Assembly (NCBI GenBank): GCA_945290265.1
Contig: CALYQW010000027.1
Location: 1 to 44,758 of the forward strand
Length of the DNA stretch: 44,758 nt
Origin: an uncultured Erwinia sp.
GTDB taxonomy: Bacteria > Pseudomonadota > Gammaproteobacteria > Enterobacterales > Enterobacteriaceae
Direction of reading: 5' to 3'
Shown here: positions 7,884 to 19,125 of the stretch, piece by piece
Numbering within the stretch: position 1 is the first letter of the stretch
How the letters are laid out: each line of letters begins with the position of its first letter
Position numbers and translations under genes: made by a program
The notes under the pieces: model-generated
Told to the model about the DNA's origin: nothing
What the model saw: only the letters and a program-made list of their open reading frames with translations
Database searches by the model: none

Positions 7884-8708
7884 TTAGTCAATGGTACGCA
7901 GCAGCTCGTTGATCCCAACTTTACCGCGGGTTTTCGCATCCACTTTTTTCACTATAACCGCACAATACAGGCTGTAGCTGCCGTCTTTTGAAGGCAGGTT
8001 ACCGGAGACTATCACCGAACCGGCCGGTACGCGACCGTAATGCACTTCGCCGGTCTCACGATCGTAAATTTTGGTGCTCTGACCGATGTAAACGCCCATC
8101 GAGATCACTGAGCCTTCTTCGACAATCACCCCTTCCACAATCTCAGAGCGCGCGCCGATAAAGCAGTTATCTTCGATAATGGTAGGGTTAGCCTGCAGCG
8201 GCTCCAGTACCCCACCAATGCCAACGCCGCCGGACAGGTGAACATTTTTACCAATCTGCGCACAGGAACCCACGGTGGCCCAGGTATCCACCATCGAGCC
8301 TTCATCAACGTAAGCACCAATATTGACGTAAGACGGCATCAGCACGGTGTTGCGGGCAATAAATGCGCCCTGACGTACGGCAGCCGGTGGCACCACGCGG
8401 AAACCTTCCTGTTTGAAACGCGCTTCATCGTAGTCGGCAAACTTCATGGGTACTTTGTCGTAGTAACGGCTTTCTGCGCCTTCCATCACCTGATTGTCAT
8501 TGATGCGGAATGACAGCAGCACCGCTTTTTTCAGCCACTGATGGGTCACCCACTGGCCATCAATTTTTTCGGCAACGCGCAGCGCACCACTGTCCAGCAG
8601 GGCAATCACCTGACTGACCGCTTCGCGGGTGACGGTATCGGCACTGGCCGGAGTAATCTCTGCACGGCGCTCGAAAGCTGCCTCAATAACGTTCTGTAGC
8701 TGTTGCAT
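7884..8708 (-). CDS. dapD: 2,3,4,5-tetrahydropyridine-2,6-dicarboxylate N-succinyltransferase
   Basis: DapD uses succinyl-CoA to acylate tetrahydrodipicolinate in the succinylase branch of the lysine and diaminopimelate pathway, which also feeds peptidoglycan. The product is 274 residues, identical in length to E. coli DapD. The left-handed beta-helix hexapeptide repeats are visible from about 110 to 235 (for example [19 protein letters not shown] and [12 protein letters not shown]). The sequence ends [13 protein letters not shown] chose the ATG at 8708 (MQQLQN), preceded by AGGAAGAG, over an in-frame start 54 bases upstream. glnD and map lie upstream in the same direction, 92 bases away, so part of its transcription may come from there. 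Confidence 0.98.
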   Translation of the reverse strand: MQQLQNVIEAAFERRAEITPASADTVTREAVSQVIALLDSGALRVAEKIDGQWVTHQWLKKAVLLSFRINDNQVMEGAESRYYDKVPMKFADYDEARFKQEGFRVVPPAAVRQGAFIARNTVLMPSYVNIGAYVDEGSMVDTWATVGSCAQIGKNVHLSGGVGIGGVLEPLQANPTIIEDNCFIGARSEIVEGVIVEEGSVISMGVYIGQSTKIYDRETGEVHYGRVPAGSVIVSGNLPSKDGSYSLYCAVIVKKVDAKTRGKVGINELLRTID

Positions 8709-8800
8709 AATAGTTCTCTTCCTGTTTTGGCTATCCACAACTGAATCAGGACGCCGCGCCAAAGCGCGACATCGAATAGCGCACGTTTAAACGAAACGGG

Positions 8801-11458
8801 TCACACTTTATCGTTTGGATCAAGGGCCTCTGTCAACCGTTGTTGCAGCAGCTGGCGTAATTCTGTACTCAGCGCCCGTCGATCGCTGTTAGCAACAATA
8901 AACAAATCCTCGATCCGCTCGCCGATGGTACTGATGCGCGCACCGTGCAGCGATATGTCTAAATCTGCAAAGACTTCACCCACCTGAGCCAGCAGGCCCG
9001 GCTGATCCAGCGCGGTCAGTTCAAGGTATGTCCGCCTGTCGGTCTGTGCTGGCAGGAATTGTACCTTAGTATCAACGTTGAAGTGCTTCAGACGCGGTGA
9101 CTGACGGCGGGTGCGGGCGGGTTGCCAGTGATGCTGAGCCAGCGCCTGCTCCAACGCCTGGCGAATATGCTGATGCCGGTCAGTTGCCAGCGGACTGCCA
9201 TCCGGCTCCAGCACGATAAAGGTATCCATGGCCCGGCCATCGCGGCTGGTAAAGATCTGAGCATCATGCACGCTGAGATTGCGCCGGTCCAGCTCGCCAG
9301 CCACCGTAGCAAACAGATAGGGGCGATCGGGGCACCAGATAAAGATCTCGGTTCCCCCCCGGCTCGGCTGCGGGCTGACCAGCACCAGCGGCTGGCTGAG
9401 ATCGTGGCACATCAGATGTCGCGCATGCCAGGCCAGCTGACCGGCAGTATGACGCAGGAAATAGTCGGAGCGGCAGCGCCGCCACAGGCGGTGCAGCGCT
9501 TCTTCATCAATATTTTCCATACGCAGTAACGCCAGCGCCTGCAGCCGATGATGGCGCGCTTTTTCACGCACATCCGGGCTGTTTTCCATGCCACGGCGCA
9601 GCTGTTTTTCGGTGGCGAAGTACAGTTCACGCAGCAGGCTTTGCTTCCAGCTGTTCCACAGGGTTTCATTGGTGGCACAGATATCCGCTACCGTCAGACA
9701 CACCAGGTAGCGCAGATGCTTTTCATCCTGCATCACTTCGGCAAATTGTTGGATCACCGCAGGATCCTGGATATCACGCCGCTGTGCGGTGACCGACATC
9801 AGCAGGTGATGGCGCACCAGCCAGGCGATGAGCTGGCCTTCACGCGAATTCAGGCCGTGCAGGCTGGCGAATTCCAGCGCGTCCTGGGCACCCAGGATGG
9901 AATGGTCGCCGCCGCGTCCTTTGGCAATATCGTGGAACAGGGCGGCAATTAGCAGCAGTTCAGGCTGCGCCAGACGTGGCCACAGTTCCACGCACAGTGG
10001 ATGACGGGTGCGCATCTCTTCATCGGCAAAGCTTTCCAGCTTCAGCAGCACGCGAATGGTATGTTCATCGACGGTGTAGGCGTGAAACAGGTCAAACTGC
10101 ATCTGGCCGACAATATTGCCCCACTGTGGCATATAGGCACCCAGCACGCCGTGGCGGTGCATCGGCAGCAGTACGCGACTGACCGCGCCAGGATGGCGCA
10201 GGATCGCCAGAAACAGCTCACGCGCCTGTGGAATGGTGCACAGCGGTTGCTGCAAATTACGCCGCGCATAGCGCAGCTGGCGCAGGGTGGTGGAGTAAAT
10301 ACCGGTGATAGCCGGGGTGCGCACAATGGTATAAAACAGGCGCATTATCGCTTCCGGCTGGCGGCTGAACAGCCTCTCATCACGCAGATCGATCAACGTG
10401 CCGCGCAGCTGAAAATCGTTATCCAGTTCGCGCGGTTTCTCATCCGCACTCAGTGCCAGTATCGCTTCATCAAACAGCTGTAGCAGCATCTGATTCAGTT
10501 CACTTACACGGCGCGTCACGCGGTAGAAATCTTTCATCATCTGCTCAACCGGATGATTGCCTTCACCCTGATAGTACAGGCGCTGGGCCACGTTCAGCTG
10601 GCGGTCAAACAGCAGGCGGTTATCGTAGCGGGTGAGGATAAGGTGCAGGGCAAAGCGAATACGCCAGAGAAAACTCTGGCATTCATTCAGTTCGTTACGT
10701 TCGGCTTCGGTCAGAAAGCCAAAGCCGACCATTTCATCCAGTGAAGTTGCACCGAAATGGCGGCGGGCGACCCAAAGCAGGGTATGGATATCACGCAGCC
10801 CGCCGGGACTGCTTTTGATGTCCGGCTCCAGATTGTAACTGGTACCGTGGTAACGCTGATGGCGTTCGCGCTGTTCGGCTATTTTGGCGGCGTAGAAGCG
10901 TTTTGATGGCCAGAAACCGTCGCTGAACACGTTTTTCTGCATCTCCAGAAACAGCGCCAGATCGCCGGACAGCAGGCGGGCTTCGATCAGATTGGTGGCC
11001 ACGGTCAGATCGGACAGCCCCTCCAGCAGGCACTCTTCCAGGGTGCGCACGCTGTGGCCGACTTCCAGCTTCAAATCCCACATCAGTGTCAGCAGCTGGC
11101 TGACGCGCTCGGCATCGGCTTTGCTCAGGGTTTTGTGGCTAAGGATCAGTACGTCAATATCGGACAGCGGATGCAGTTCGGCACGGCCATAACCCCCCAC
11201 GGCGACCAGCGCAATCCCCACCTTTTCGGGAAAGCCAAAGAAACGCCATAAACGGCGCAGCAGGCGGTCAATAAACAGCGTGCGGGTGGCTACCAGCACA
11301 TTGCATTCGGTGCCGGCATCAAAGGCGGCCGCCAGCTGCTGATGCAGGAAATCCAGCTGCTGCTTCAGGAACTCCCGATGGATATCAGCGTCTTCCCAGC
11401 GCGTCGGGGCTTTGGTGAGTTTCTTCAGGGTACTGATGTCGTTTAGCTCGGTATTCAT
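8801..11458 (-). CDS. glnD: Bifunctional PII uridylyltransferase/uridylyl-removing enzyme
   Basis: GlnD senses glutamine and adds or removes UMP on PII proteins (GlnB, GlnK), controlling glutamine synthetase and the Ntr response. The 885-residue product carries, in order, the nucleotidyltransferase motif [18 protein letters not shown] (about 87-105), the uridylyl-removing HD domain with [15 protein letters not shown], and two C-terminal ACT domains (starting near [12 protein letters not shown] and [15 protein letters not shown]). I chose the ATG at 11458, which has a GGAG six bases upstream. The in-frame ATG at 11482 falls in the T-tract of the map terminator and has no ribosome-binding site. 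The gene is oriented with map and dapD. Confidence 0.97.
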   Translation of the reverse strand: MNTELNDISTLKKLTKAPTRWEDADIHREFLKQQLDFLHQQLAAAFDAGTECNVLVATRTLFIDRLLRRLWRFFGFPEKVGIALVAVGGYGRAELHPLSDIDVLILSHKTLSKADAERVSQLLTLMWDLKLEVGHSVRTLEECLLEGLSDLTVATNLIEARLLSGDLALFLEMQKNVFSDGFWPSKRFYAAKIAEQRERHQRYHGTSYNLEPDIKSSPGGLRDIHTLLWVARRHFGATSLDEMVGFGFLTEAERNELNECQSFLWRIRFALHLILTRYDNRLLFDRQLNVAQRLYYQGEGNHPVEQMMKDFYRVTRRVSELNQMLLQLFDEAILALSADEKPRELDNDFQLRGTLIDLRDERLFSRQPEAIMRLFYTIVRTPAITGIYSTTLRQLRYARRNLQQPLCTIPQARELFLAILRHPGAVSRVLLPMHRHGVLGAYMPQWGNIVGQMQFDLFHAYTVDEHTIRVLLKLESFADEEMRTRHPLCVELWPRLAQPELLLIAALFHDIAKGRGGDHSILGAQDALEFASLHGLNSREGQLIAWLVRHHLLMSVTAQRRDIQDPAVIQQFAEVMQDEKHLRYLVCLTVADICATNETLWNSWKQSLLRELYFATEKQLRRGMENSPDVREKARHHRLQALALLRMENIDEEALHRLWRRCRSDYFLRHTAGQLAWHARHLMCHDLSQPLVLVSPQPSRGGTEIFIWCPDRPYLFATVAGELDRRNLSVHDAQIFTSRDGRAMDTFIVLEPDGSPLATDRHQHIRQALEQALAQHHWQPARTRRQSPRLKHFNVDTKVQFLPAQTDRRTYLELTALDQPGLLAQVGEVFADLDISLHGARISTIGERIEDLFIVANSDRRALSTELRQLLQQRLTEALDPNDKV

Positions 11459-11482
11459 CAGGCGCTCCGGGGATTCAGACAT

Positions 11483-11508
11483 AAAAAAAGCCGGCGGCTG
11501 CCGGCTCA
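11483..11508 (-). terminator. Terminator of map, directly upstream of glnD
   Basis: AGCCGGC (11489-11495) pairs perfectly with GCCGGCT (11500-11506) around a 4-base loop. On the minus strand it is followed by a run of seven T. It lies only about 25 bases before the glnD start, so glnD needs readthrough or its own promoter. Confidence 0.8.
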
Positions 11509-11530
11509 GATTCCATGAGGCGATATGCGC

Positions 11531-12325
11531 TTAACTGTCGTGCGTCAGAATGGCCGGAATGGTGTCATCTTTACGCAGCGTCATAATTTCGCAGCCGTTT
11601 TCCGTTACCACAATAGTGTGTTCATACTGTGCCGACAAGCTGCGATCTTTGGTTTTTACTGTCCAGCCATCTTTCATGCTGCGGATGCGGTAGTCACCGG
11701 CGTTTACCATCGGCTCGATGGTAAACGCCATGCCAGCCTGCAGCACCACGCCACCGTCATCGGCATCATAATGCAGTACCTGCGGCTCTTCATGGAAGCC
11801 TTTACCGATACCGTGACCGCAATACTCACGCACTACGGAGAAATCCTGTGCTTCAACAAACTTCTGGATCTCACGGCCCAGGGTGCGCAGACGAATGCCT
11901 GGCTTCACCATGCGCAGTGCCAGATACAGGCTCTCCTGGGTAATCCGGCACAGGCGTTCGCCCTGAATGGTGGGCTTGCCGACGATAAACATTTTCGAGG
12001 TATCGCCGTGGAATTCGTCTTTGATCACCGTGACGTCGATATTCACGATATCGCCGTCTTTCAGAATTTTGTCATCGCTGGGAATACCGTGACACACCAC
12101 TTCATTCACTGAAATGCAGACGGATTTTGGGAAGCCGTGGTAGCCGAGGCTGGCAGAAACAGCGTGCTGTTTATTGACGATATGATCGTGGCACAGACGA
12201 TCCAGCTCACCAGTGCTGATGCCGGGCTGAACGTGTTCTTCGATCATCTCCAGCACTTCAGCTGCCAGGCGGCCAGCCACGCGCATTTTTTCGATATCTT
12301 CCGGGGTTTTAATTGAAATAGCCAT
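11531..12325 (-). CDS. map: Methionine aminopeptidase, type I
   Basis: Map removes the initiator methionine from new proteins with small second residues, acting near the ribosome. The 264-residue product matches E. coli in length. All five metal ligands sit at the same positions: D97 in GDIVNIDVTV, D108 in FHGDTS, H171 in CGHGIGKGFHEEP, E204 in FTIEPM and E235 in YEHTIVV. It is transcribed divergently from rpsB, as in other enterobacteria. Its own strong terminator separates it from glnD. The start codon has no strong Shine-Dalgarno sequence (GGACCC upstream), but the N-terminus MAISIKTPEDIEKMR is the family start. Confidence 0.98.
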   Translation of the reverse strand: MAISIKTPEDIEKMRVAGRLAAEVLEMIEEHVQPGISTGELDRLCHDHIVNKQHAVSASLGYHGFPKSVCISVNEVVCHGIPSDDKILKDGDIVNIDVTVIKDEFHGDTSKMFIVGKPTIQGERLCRITQESLYLALRMVKPGIRLRTLGREIQKFVEAQDFSVVREYCGHGIGKGFHEEPQVLHYDADDGGVVLQAGMAFTIEPMVNAGDYRIRSMKDGWTVKTKDRSLSAQYEHTIVVTENGCEIMTLRKDDTIPAILTHDS

Positions 12326-12361
12326 TCATCGGGTCCGTATCTGTCGTTATTGCCGACAATA

Positions 12362-12367
12362 ATTATA
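12362..12367 (-). promoter_or_regulatory. Probable -10 box of the map promoter
   Basis: A perfect TATAAT reads on the minus strand, 37 bases upstream of the map start. No good -35 hexamer was found at the expected distance (GATACC at 17 bases), so this is a partial match. Confidence 0.4.
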
Positions 12368-12478
12368 GAAAAAAGTGGTGTAATGGTATCAGTCCACCGG
12401 GGGGCTGCCAATTGCCGTTTGTGGCAGTAAACGTTTACCCTCTGCTATATCACCCGCTGGATAAAACAGCAACAATTG

Positions 12479-13423
<945 letters not shown>

Positions 13424-13469
13424 TAAGGACAGCTCTTTACAGAGCCCTTATCAATCAGATGTGAATCTG

Positions 13470-13501
13470 TAAGGGGCCGCCAACGGCCCCTTTATTTTTT
13501 C
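13470..13501 (+). terminator. Terminator/attenuator between rpsB and tsf
   Basis: AAGGGGCC (13471-13478) pairs perfectly with GGCCCCTT (13485-13492) around a 6-base loop, followed by a T-rich run. In E. coli the equivalent site allows partial readthrough into tsf. Confidence 0.85.
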
Positions 13502-13622
13502 GACTTCGCTTTGCTGATAGTCATTATTAGCGAGGCAGAATGTTTTCCCGATACCAGGCGTCTGTAGCAGCATGCACCAACAGGCACCGCTGGCAGATGC
13601 TGAGCTAACCGAGGATTAGAGA

Positions 13623-14474
13623 ATGGCTGACATTACCGCTGCTCTGGTAAAAGAACTGCGCGAGCGCACTGGCGCTGGCATGATGGACTGTAAAAAAGCA
13701 CTGACCGAAGCTAACGGTGATATCGAACTGGCAATTGACAACATGCGTAAATCTGGCCAGGCGAAAGCGGCTAAGAAAGCATCTAATGTTGCTGCTGACG
13801 GTGTGATCCTGACTAAAGTTGACGGTCAGTACGGTGTGATTCTGGAACTGAACTGTCAGACTGACTTCGTTGCTAAAGATGCCGGCTTCCAGGCATTTGG
13901 TAATGAAGTGATTGACGCAGCCCTGGCTGAGCGCATCACTGATATTGAAGTTCTGAAAGCGAAATTTGAAGAACAGCGCGTAGCGCTGGTTGCAAAAATC
14001 GGTGAGAACATCAACATCCGTCGTATCGAAGTACTGGAAGGTGACGTTATCGGCACCTACCTGCACGGCGTGCGTATCGGTGTGATGGTGGCAGCGAAAA
14101 ACGCTGACGAAGAACTGGTTAAGCAGATCGCAATGCACGTTGCGGCCAGCAAGCCAGAATACGTCAAGCCTGAAGACGTGTCTGCCGAAGTGGTTGAGCG
14201 TGAGCACCAGATCCAGCTGGAAATCGCCATGCAGTCCGGTAAGCCGCGTGAAATCGCAGAGAAAATGGTTGAAGGCCGCATGAAGAAATTCACCGGCGAA
14301 GTTTCTCTGACCGGTCAGGCGTTCGTGATGGACCCATCTAAAACTGTGGGCCAGCTGCTGAAAGAGAAAAATGCAGACGTTACCCGTTTCATCCGCTTTG
14401 AAGTGGGTGAAGGCATTGAGAAAGCTGAGTCTGATTTCGCAGCAGAAGTTGCCGCGATGTCGAAGCAGTCTTAA
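13623..14474 (+). CDS. tsf: Elongation factor Ts
   Basis: EF-Ts exchanges GDP for GTP on EF-Tu during translation. The 283-residue product equals the E. coli length. It begins with a UBA-like domain ([27 protein letters not shown]) and carries the TDFVAKD motif at 80-86, whose aspartate and phenylalanine push into EF-Tu. The EF-Tu-binding coiled-coil region lies near 185-225. Codon use is as biased as in rpsB. The start has GAGGAT upstream. A 199-bp spacer separates it from rpsB and contains the terminator above. Confidence 0.98.
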   Translation: MADITAALVKELRERTGAGMMDCKKALTEANGDIELAIDNMRKSGQAKAAKKASNVAADGVILTKVDGQYGVILELNCQTDFVAKDAGFQAFGNEVIDAALAERITDIEVLKAKFEEQRVALVAKIGENINIRRIEVLEGDVIGTYLHGVRIGVMVAAKNADEELVKQIAMHVAASKPEYVKPEDVSAEVVEREHQIQLEIAMQSGKPREIAEKMVEGRMKKFTGEVSLTGQAFVMDPSKTVGQLLKEKNADVTRFIRFEVGEGIEKAESDFAAEVAAMSKQS

Positions 14475-14482
14475 TGACGCTA

Positions 14483-14510
14483 AGAGCCGCCGGAAGGCGG
14501 CTCTTTTTTG
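14483..14510 (+). terminator. Rho-independent terminator of tsf
   Basis: AGAGCCGCC (14483-14491) and GGCGGCTCT (14496-14504) form a perfect 9-bp stem with a GGAA loop and a T-run. A second short hairpin (CTGCCCG/CGGGCAG, 14512-14527) follows directly. Confidence 0.95.
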
Positions 14511-14533
14511 CCTGCCCGGTCGGGCAGCGCATT

Positions 14534-14576
14534 TTCAGTCTCATCCTAATGGCATTTATGATGTGCATTCAGGATG
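14534..14576 (+). promoter_or_regulatory. Putative pyrH promoter overlapped by an inverted repeat
   Basis: TTCAGT (14534-14539) and TATGAT (14557-14562) are 17 bases apart; the -10 is good and the -35 poor. An imperfect inverted repeat with 13-base arms (CATCCTAATGGCA at 14542-14554, TGCATTCAGGATG at 14564-14576) places the -10 in its centre. It may be an operator or an RNA hairpin; I cannot name a regulator. Confidence 0.4.
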
Positions 14577-14629
14577 ATACCGCACAGTGAACACCTCTTA
14601 TTTTGACCATAGCTTCCAGGAAAAACACC

Positions 14630-15355
14630 ATGGCGACCAATGCAAAACCCGTATATCAACGTATCCTGCTGAAACTTAGCGGTGAAGCACTGCAAGGTGC
14701 TGAAGGCTTCGGTATTGATGCCAGCGTGCTGGATCGGATGGCTCAGGAAGTGAAAGAGCTGGTAGAGCTGGGCATCCAGGTTGGTGTGGTCATCGGTGGC
14801 GGTAACCTGTTCCGGGGAGCGGGGCTGGCGGAAGCGGGAATGAACCGCGTGGTTGGCGATCATATGGGCATGCTGGCAACCGTGATGAACGGCCTGGCAA
14901 TGCGTGATGCCCTGCACCGCGCCTATGTGAATGCCCGTCTGATGTCCGCTATTCCGCTGAATGGCGTGTGTGATAACTACAGCTGGGCAGAGGCCATCAG
15001 CCTGCTGCGCAATAACCGCGTGGTGATTTTTTCTGCCGGTACCGGCAATCCGTTCTTTACCACTGACTCAGCGGCCTGCCTGCGCGGCATTGAAATTGAA
15101 GCTGATGTGGTGCTGAAAGCCACCAAAGTGGATGGCGTTTACTCGGCCGATCCGGTTAAAAACCCGGATGCAACGCTGTACGATCAGCTGACCTACGGTG
15201 AAGTGCTGGAAAAAGAACTAAAAGTGATGGATCTGGCCGCATTTACCCTGGCGCGTGACCATCAGTTACCGATCCGCGTGTTCAATATGAACAAACCGGG
15301 CGCACTGCGGCGGGTGGTGATGGGTGAAAAAGAAGGCACACTGATTACGCATTAA
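14630..15355 (+). CDS. pyrH: UMP kinase
   Basis: PyrH phosphorylates UMP to UDP in pyrimidine synthesis; the bacterial enzyme is a hexamer of the amino-acid-kinase fold. The 241-residue product matches E. coli in length. It shows the phosphate-binding KLSGEAL near 15-21, [11 protein letters not shown] near 53-63, [13 protein letters not shown] near 138-150, and the [13 protein letters not shown] stretch near 164-176. I chose the ATG at 14630 ([11 protein letters not shown]), with CAGGAA upstream, over an in-frame ATG at 14603. It lies between tsf and frr, the conserved order in many bacteria. Confidence 0.98.
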   Translation: MATNAKPVYQRILLKLSGEALQGAEGFGIDASVLDRMAQEVKELVELGIQVGVVIGGGNLFRGAGLAEAGMNRVVGDHMGMLATVMNGLAMRDALHRAYVNARLMSAIPLNGVCDNYSWAEAISLLRNNRVVIFSAGTGNPFFTTDSAACLRGIEIEADVVLKATKVDGVYSADPVKNPDATLYDQLTYGEVLEKELKVMDLAAFTLARDHQLPIRVFNMNKPGALRRVVMGEKEGTLITH

Positions 15356-15472
15356 TTTCAGTCGCTGGTTAAATAAGGTATATTCTTGCAGTGAGACTGG
15401 AAACAAACAGGTTAACGGCTTCTGGCGATGTGCCAGAGGCTGGTGGATCAAACAGAATCCAAGGGTTACAAC

Positions 15473-16030
15473 GTGATTAACGACATTAAAAAAGATGCAG
15501 ACACGCGCATGGAAAAATGTGTAGAAGCATTCAAAAACAATATCAGCAAAGTGCGCACCGGCCGCGCATCTCCCAGCATTCTTGACGGCATTATGGTGGA
15601 CTATTACGGTTCAGCCACTCCGCTGCGTCAGCTGGCCAGCGTGACGGTGGAAGATTCACGCACGCTAAAAATCAACGTTTTCGATCGTTCAATCAGCAGC
15701 GCGGTAGAGAAAGCCATTATGGCTTCCGATCTGGGTCTGAACCCTAGCTCAGCCGGCACAGATATTCGCGTGCCACTGCCTCCGCTGACGGAAGAACGCC
15801 GTAAAGATCTGATCAAAATCGTGCGTGGCGAAGCAGAGCAGGGGCGTGTCTCTGTGCGCAACGTGCGTCGCGATGCTAACGACAAACTGAAAGCGCTGCT
15901 GAAAGATAAGGAAATCAGCGAAGACGACGACCGTCGCGCACAGGATGACGTGCAGAAAATGACCGATCAGTACATCAAAAAAGTTGATGCTGCACTGACC
16001 GAGAAAGAAACGGAGCTGATGGACTTCTAA
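15473..16030 (+). CDS. frr: Ribosome recycling factor
   Basis: RRF, with EF-G, splits post-termination ribosomes into subunits. The GTG start at 15473 gives 185 residues, equal to E. coli, beginning with the family pattern [10 protein letters not shown]. It is preceded by an AAGGG ribosome-binding site. An in-frame ATG at 15428 would add 15 atypical residues. Hallmarks include [13 protein letters not shown] near 28-40, the hinge region LKINVFDRS near 66-74, and [21 protein letters not shown] in the long three-helix bundle. The gene closes the rpsB-tsf-pyrH-frr group. Confidence 0.97.
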   Translation: MINDIKKDADTRMEKCVEAFKNNISKVRTGRASPSILDGIMVDYYGSATPLRQLASVTVEDSRTLKINVFDRSISSAVEKAIMASDLGLNPSSAGTDIRVPLPPLTEERRKDLIKIVRGEAEQGRVSVRNVRRDANDKLKALLKDKEISEDDDRRAQDDVQKMTDQYIKKVDAALTEKETELMDF

Positions 16031-16047
16031 GTCGATCCTTCGCGATG

Positions 16048-16106
16048 AAACGCCGTACAGATTACCGTGACCAGCACGGCACAGTCTGGCGGCGTTTTGC
16101 TTTTAT
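16048..16106 (+). terminator. Probable terminator of frr
   Basis: AAACGCCG (16048-16055) pairs with CGGCGTTT (16090-16097), followed by TGCTTTTATTT. The loop is large (34 bases) and has internal pairing potential. Confidence 0.55.
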
Positions 16107-16169
16107 TTACCCTCCCTGGTGGCAGGCTGTGCGCTGTCCATTGTGCCAGGCCATCACACAGAGCAGCCC

Positions 16170-17366
16170 ATGAAGCAATTAACCATCCTTGGTTCCACTG
16201 GTTCAATCGGTATCAGTACCCTGGCCGTGGTGCGTGCAAATCCCGAACAGTTTGTGGTTAAGGCTCTGGTTGCCGGCTGTAACAGCGCGTTGATGGCAGA
16301 ACAGTGTGCTGCATTTCGTCCCGCTTATGCCTGTATGGCCGATGTACAGGCGGCAGAGGAACTGCGGTGTCTGCTGAAAGAGCGCCAGATTGCCACTGAA
16401 GTGCTCTGTGGTGACCAGGCTGCCTGCGACCTGGCAGCGCTGGATGAGGTTGACCAGGTGATGGCGGCGATTGTCGGTGCAGCCGGGCTGTTACCAACCC
16501 TGGCGGCAATTCGCGCTGGTAAGCAGGTATTGCTGGCCAATAAAGAGGCGCTGGTTACCTGTGGTCGCCTGTTTCTGGATGCAGTCGGCGCTTCCGGCGC
16601 ACAGCTGTTGCCGATCGACAGTGAGCATAACGCCATTTTTCAGAGTATGCCTGCTTCTCTGCAGCAGCAGTTAGGGTACGCTGCGCCGGAGGATTACGGT
16701 ATTGACAGTATTATCCTCACGGGGTCAGGTGGCCCGTTTCGTGACACGCCACTGGAAGAATTGCGCTATGTAACTCCAGAGCAGGCGTGCGCGCATCCTA
16801 ACTGGTCGATGGGGCGTAAAATCTCCGTTGACTCGGCCACCATGATGAATAAAGGCCTGGAATATATTGAAGCCCGCTGGCTGTTTAACGCCACAGATGC
16901 GCAGATGGAAGTCATTCTGCATCCACAGTCGGTCATCCATTCAATGGTGCGCTACCGGGATGGTAGTGTTATTGCACAACTGGGGTCGCCGGATATGCGC
17001 ACGCCAATTGCTCATGCAATGGCGTGGCCGCAGCGCGTGGACTCCGGAGTGAAACCACTGGATTTCACCTGTATGGGGGGGCTGACCTTTATGGAACCGG
17101 ACTACGCGCGCTATCCCTGCCTGAAGCTGGCTATCGACGCCAGTCTGGCAGGGCAGGCTGCCACCACGACGCTGAATGCCGCTAATGAAATTGCGGTTGC
17201 CGCGTTTCTGGCAGGGCAGATTGGCTTCACCGATATTGCCGCGCTTAACGTTGCGGTGCTGGAAGCCTCATCCTGCCCTGAACCGCAAACTGTGGATGCT
17301 GTGCTGGCCATTGACAAAAAAGCGCGCGATAAAGCGCATGCTTTGCTGTCGCGTTTCCGGCTGTAG
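16170..17366 (+). CDS. dxr: 1-deoxy-D-xylulose 5-phosphate reductoisomerase
   Basis: Dxr (IspC) makes 2-C-methyl-D-erythritol 4-phosphate in the non-mevalonate isoprenoid pathway, using NADPH and a divalent metal; it is the target of fosmidomycin. The 398-residue product equals the E. coli length. The NADPH-binding GSTGSIG lies near 8-14, [11 protein letters not shown] near 124-134, and the metal and substrate site [10 protein letters not shown] near 149-158. The flexible loop [20 protein letters not shown] lies near 209-228. I chose the ATG at 16170 (MKQLTILG) rather than one 51 bases upstream, matching the family N-terminus. The next gene uses the final isoprenoid product. Confidence 0.98.
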   Translation: MKQLTILGSTGSIGISTLAVVRANPEQFVVKALVAGCNSALMAEQCAAFRPAYACMADVQAAEELRCLLKERQIATEVLCGDQAACDLAALDEVDQVMAAIVGAAGLLPTLAAIRAGKQVLLANKEALVTCGRLFLDAVGASGAQLLPIDSEHNAIFQSMPASLQQQLGYAAPEDYGIDSIILTGSGGPFRDTPLEELRYVTPEQACAHPNWSMGRKISVDSATMMNKGLEYIEARWLFNATDAQMEVILHPQSVIHSMVRYRDGSVIAQLGSPDMRTPIAHAMAWPQRVDSGVKPLDFTCMGGLTFMEPDYARYPCLKLAIDASLAGQAATTTLNAANEIAVAAFLAGQIGFTDIAALNVAVLEASSCPEPQTVDAVLAIDKKARDKAHALLSRFRL

Positions 17367-17387
17367 TGGAATTTGATAAGCCGCCAT

Positions 17388-17416
17388 TTGTTCGCATTGG
17401 GTGGAAATGGTATAGT
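17388..17416 (+). promoter_or_regulatory. Probable sigma-70 promoter of uppS
   Basis: TTGTTC (17388-17393) and TATAGT (17411-17416) are 17 bases apart and end 71 bases before the uppS start. This would drive the downstream envelope gene string. Confidence 0.55.
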
Positions 17417-17487
17417 CTCCGCCCATTGTGTCGGGTGAAATATTTCAGAAGCCGCTCTGTTTCTGGTAAAGGAAATAACAACGCGTT

Positions 17488-18240
17488 ATGTCGTCCGAAA
17501 ACGTTTTAGAAACCGCAGACCAGGTAAAGTCTGGTGCCCGTCATGTGGCTATCATCATGGATGGCAACGGTCGCTGGGCGAAGAAACAAGGCAAACTTCG
17601 TATTTCTGGTCATAAAGCTGGCGTTAAATCCGTGCGCCGTGCGGTAAGTTTTGCGGTTAGCCATAAACTTGATGCACTGACGCTTTATGCTTTTAGCAGT
17701 GAGAACTGGAACCGTCCCCAGCAGGAAGTGCTGGCATTGATGGAACTGTTTGTCTGGGCGCTGGATAGCGAAGTTAAAAGCCTGCATAAACACAATGTCC
17801 GGTTGAAAATTATCGGTGATACCAGACGTTTTAACTCCCGTTTACAGGAACGTATCCGCCGTGCAGAGGAATTGACGCAAAATAATGATGGATTAACGCT
17901 GAATATCGCTGCAAATTACGGTGGGCGCTGGGATATCATCCACGGCGTCAAAAAGCTTGCAGAGCAGGTGCAGGATGGGCTGTTAAGCCCGGAACAAATA
18001 GATGAAGAGATGCTGGAAGATCATCTCTGCCTGGATGGACTGGCACCTGTGGATTTGGTGATAAGGACCGGGGGAGAGCATCGCATCAGTAACTTTTTGC
18101 TGTGGCAGGTAGCCTATGCAGAGTTCTGGTTTACCGATACTCTTTGGCCTGATTTTGATGAACATGTTTTCGAAGGTGCGCTACATGCGTTTGCACAACG
18201 AGAGCGCCGCTTTGGTGGCGCAGCACCCGGCAGCGCTTGA
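17488..18240 (+). CDS. uppS: Undecaprenyl diphosphate synthase
   Basis: UppS (IspU) extends farnesyl diphosphate with eight isopentenyl units in cis configuration to make the C55 lipid carrier for peptidoglycan and O-antigen. The 250-residue product is near the E. coli length of 253. The catalytic loop HVAIIMDGNGRWAKKQG includes D25, and FSSENWNRP lies near 69-77. The diphosphate-binding and C-terminal motif RTGGEHRISNFLLWQ lies near 194-208, with the WPDFDE element after it. The gene follows dxr, giving isoprenoid precursor and carrier enzymes side by side. cdsA begins 18 bases downstream, suggesting co-transcription. Confidence 0.98.
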   Translation: MSSENVLETADQVKSGARHVAIIMDGNGRWAKKQGKLRISGHKAGVKSVRRAVSFAVSHKLDALTLYAFSSENWNRPQQEVLALMELFVWALDSEVKSLHKHNVRLKIIGDTRRFNSRLQERIRRAEELTQNNDGLTLNIAANYGGRWDIIHGVKKLAEQVQDGLLSPEQIDEEMLEDHLCLDGLAPVDLVIRTGGEHRISNFLLWQVAYAEFWFTDTLWPDFDEHVFEGALHAFAQRERRFGGAAPGSA

Positions 18241-18258
18241 GCGTTCTGGGGGTAATCT

Positions 18259-19116
18259 TTGCTGAAGTCGCGACTGATTACCGCTTTTGTCCTGATCCCC
18301 GTCGTAATTGCTGCACTGTTTCTGCTGCCATTAGCCGGATTTGCCATTACCCTGGTGATCATCAGCATGCTGGCTGCCTGGGAATGGGGGCAACTGGCAG
18401 GATTCACTGGTGGTTCACAGCGCGTCTGGCTGGCGTTGCTATGTGGGCTGTTACTGACTTTTATGCTTTTTACCCTGCCTGCTTATCAGCACGGTGTTCA
18501 CCTGTCGCAAATCAGCGCAACCCTCTGGCTGGCCCTCGGCTGGTGGGTCATCGCCCTGCTGATGGTGTTATCTTATCCCACTTCTGCCAGTTTCTGGCGA
18601 CGTTCACGCGCACTGCGTCTGGTGTTTGGTTTACTTACTATCGTGCCTTTTTTCTGGGGCATGCTGGCGCTGCGCCAGTTCCACTACGATACTGAACGTT
18701 TTGTTGGCGCATGGTGGTTGCTGTACGTCATGCTGCTGGTGTGGGGAGCCGATTCCGGTGCGTATCTGTTCGGTAAACTGTTCGGTAAGCACAAGCTGGC
18801 ACCGAAAGTTTCGCCGGGAAAAACCTGGGAAGGCTTTGTTGGTGGGCTGGTGACTTCCGCCCTGATTGCCTGGCTGTTCAGCCTGTTTGCCCCGTTGTCG
18901 GTCGCCCTCTCCACGCTGCTGATTTGCTCGGTGGTGGCGACGCTGGCTTCCTCGCTGGGGGATTTAACCGAAAGTATGTTTAAGCGTGAAGCACAGATTA
19001 AGGACAGTGGAAACCTGATCCCGGGTCATGGTGGCTTACTTGACCGGATAGACAGCCTGACCGCTGCGGTGCCGGTATTTGCCTGCCTGCTGCTGCTGGT
19101 TTTCGGAACATTGTAA
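18259..19116 (+). CDS. cdsA: Phosphatidate cytidylyltransferase
   Basis: CdsA makes CDP-diacylglycerol from phosphatidate and CTP at the inner membrane, the branch point of phospholipid synthesis. The product is 285 residues, as in E. coli, and starts at a TTG codon (MLKSRL), a rare start also used by the E. coli gene; a GGGGG tract lies upstream. About eight hydrophobic segments are visible. The family signature near the C-terminus, SLGDLTESMFKREAQIKDSG followed by LIPGHGGLLDRIDSL, is intact. The start lies 18 bases after uppS, and rseP begins nine bases after the stop. Confidence 0.97.
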   Translation: MLKSRLITAFVLIPVVIAALFLLPLAGFAITLVIISMLAAWEWGQLAGFTGGSQRVWLALLCGLLLTFMLFTLPAYQHGVHLSQISATLWLALGWWVIALLMVLSYPTSASFWRRSRALRLVFGLLTIVPFFWGMLALRQFHYDTERFVGAWWLLYVMLLVWGADSGAYLFGKLFGKHKLAPKVSPGKTWEGFVGGLVTSALIAWLFSLFAPLSVALSTLLICSVVATLASSLGDLTESMFKREAQIKDSGNLIPGHGGLLDRIDSLTAAVPVFACLLLLVFGTL

Positions 19117-19125
19117 GGAAGCACT

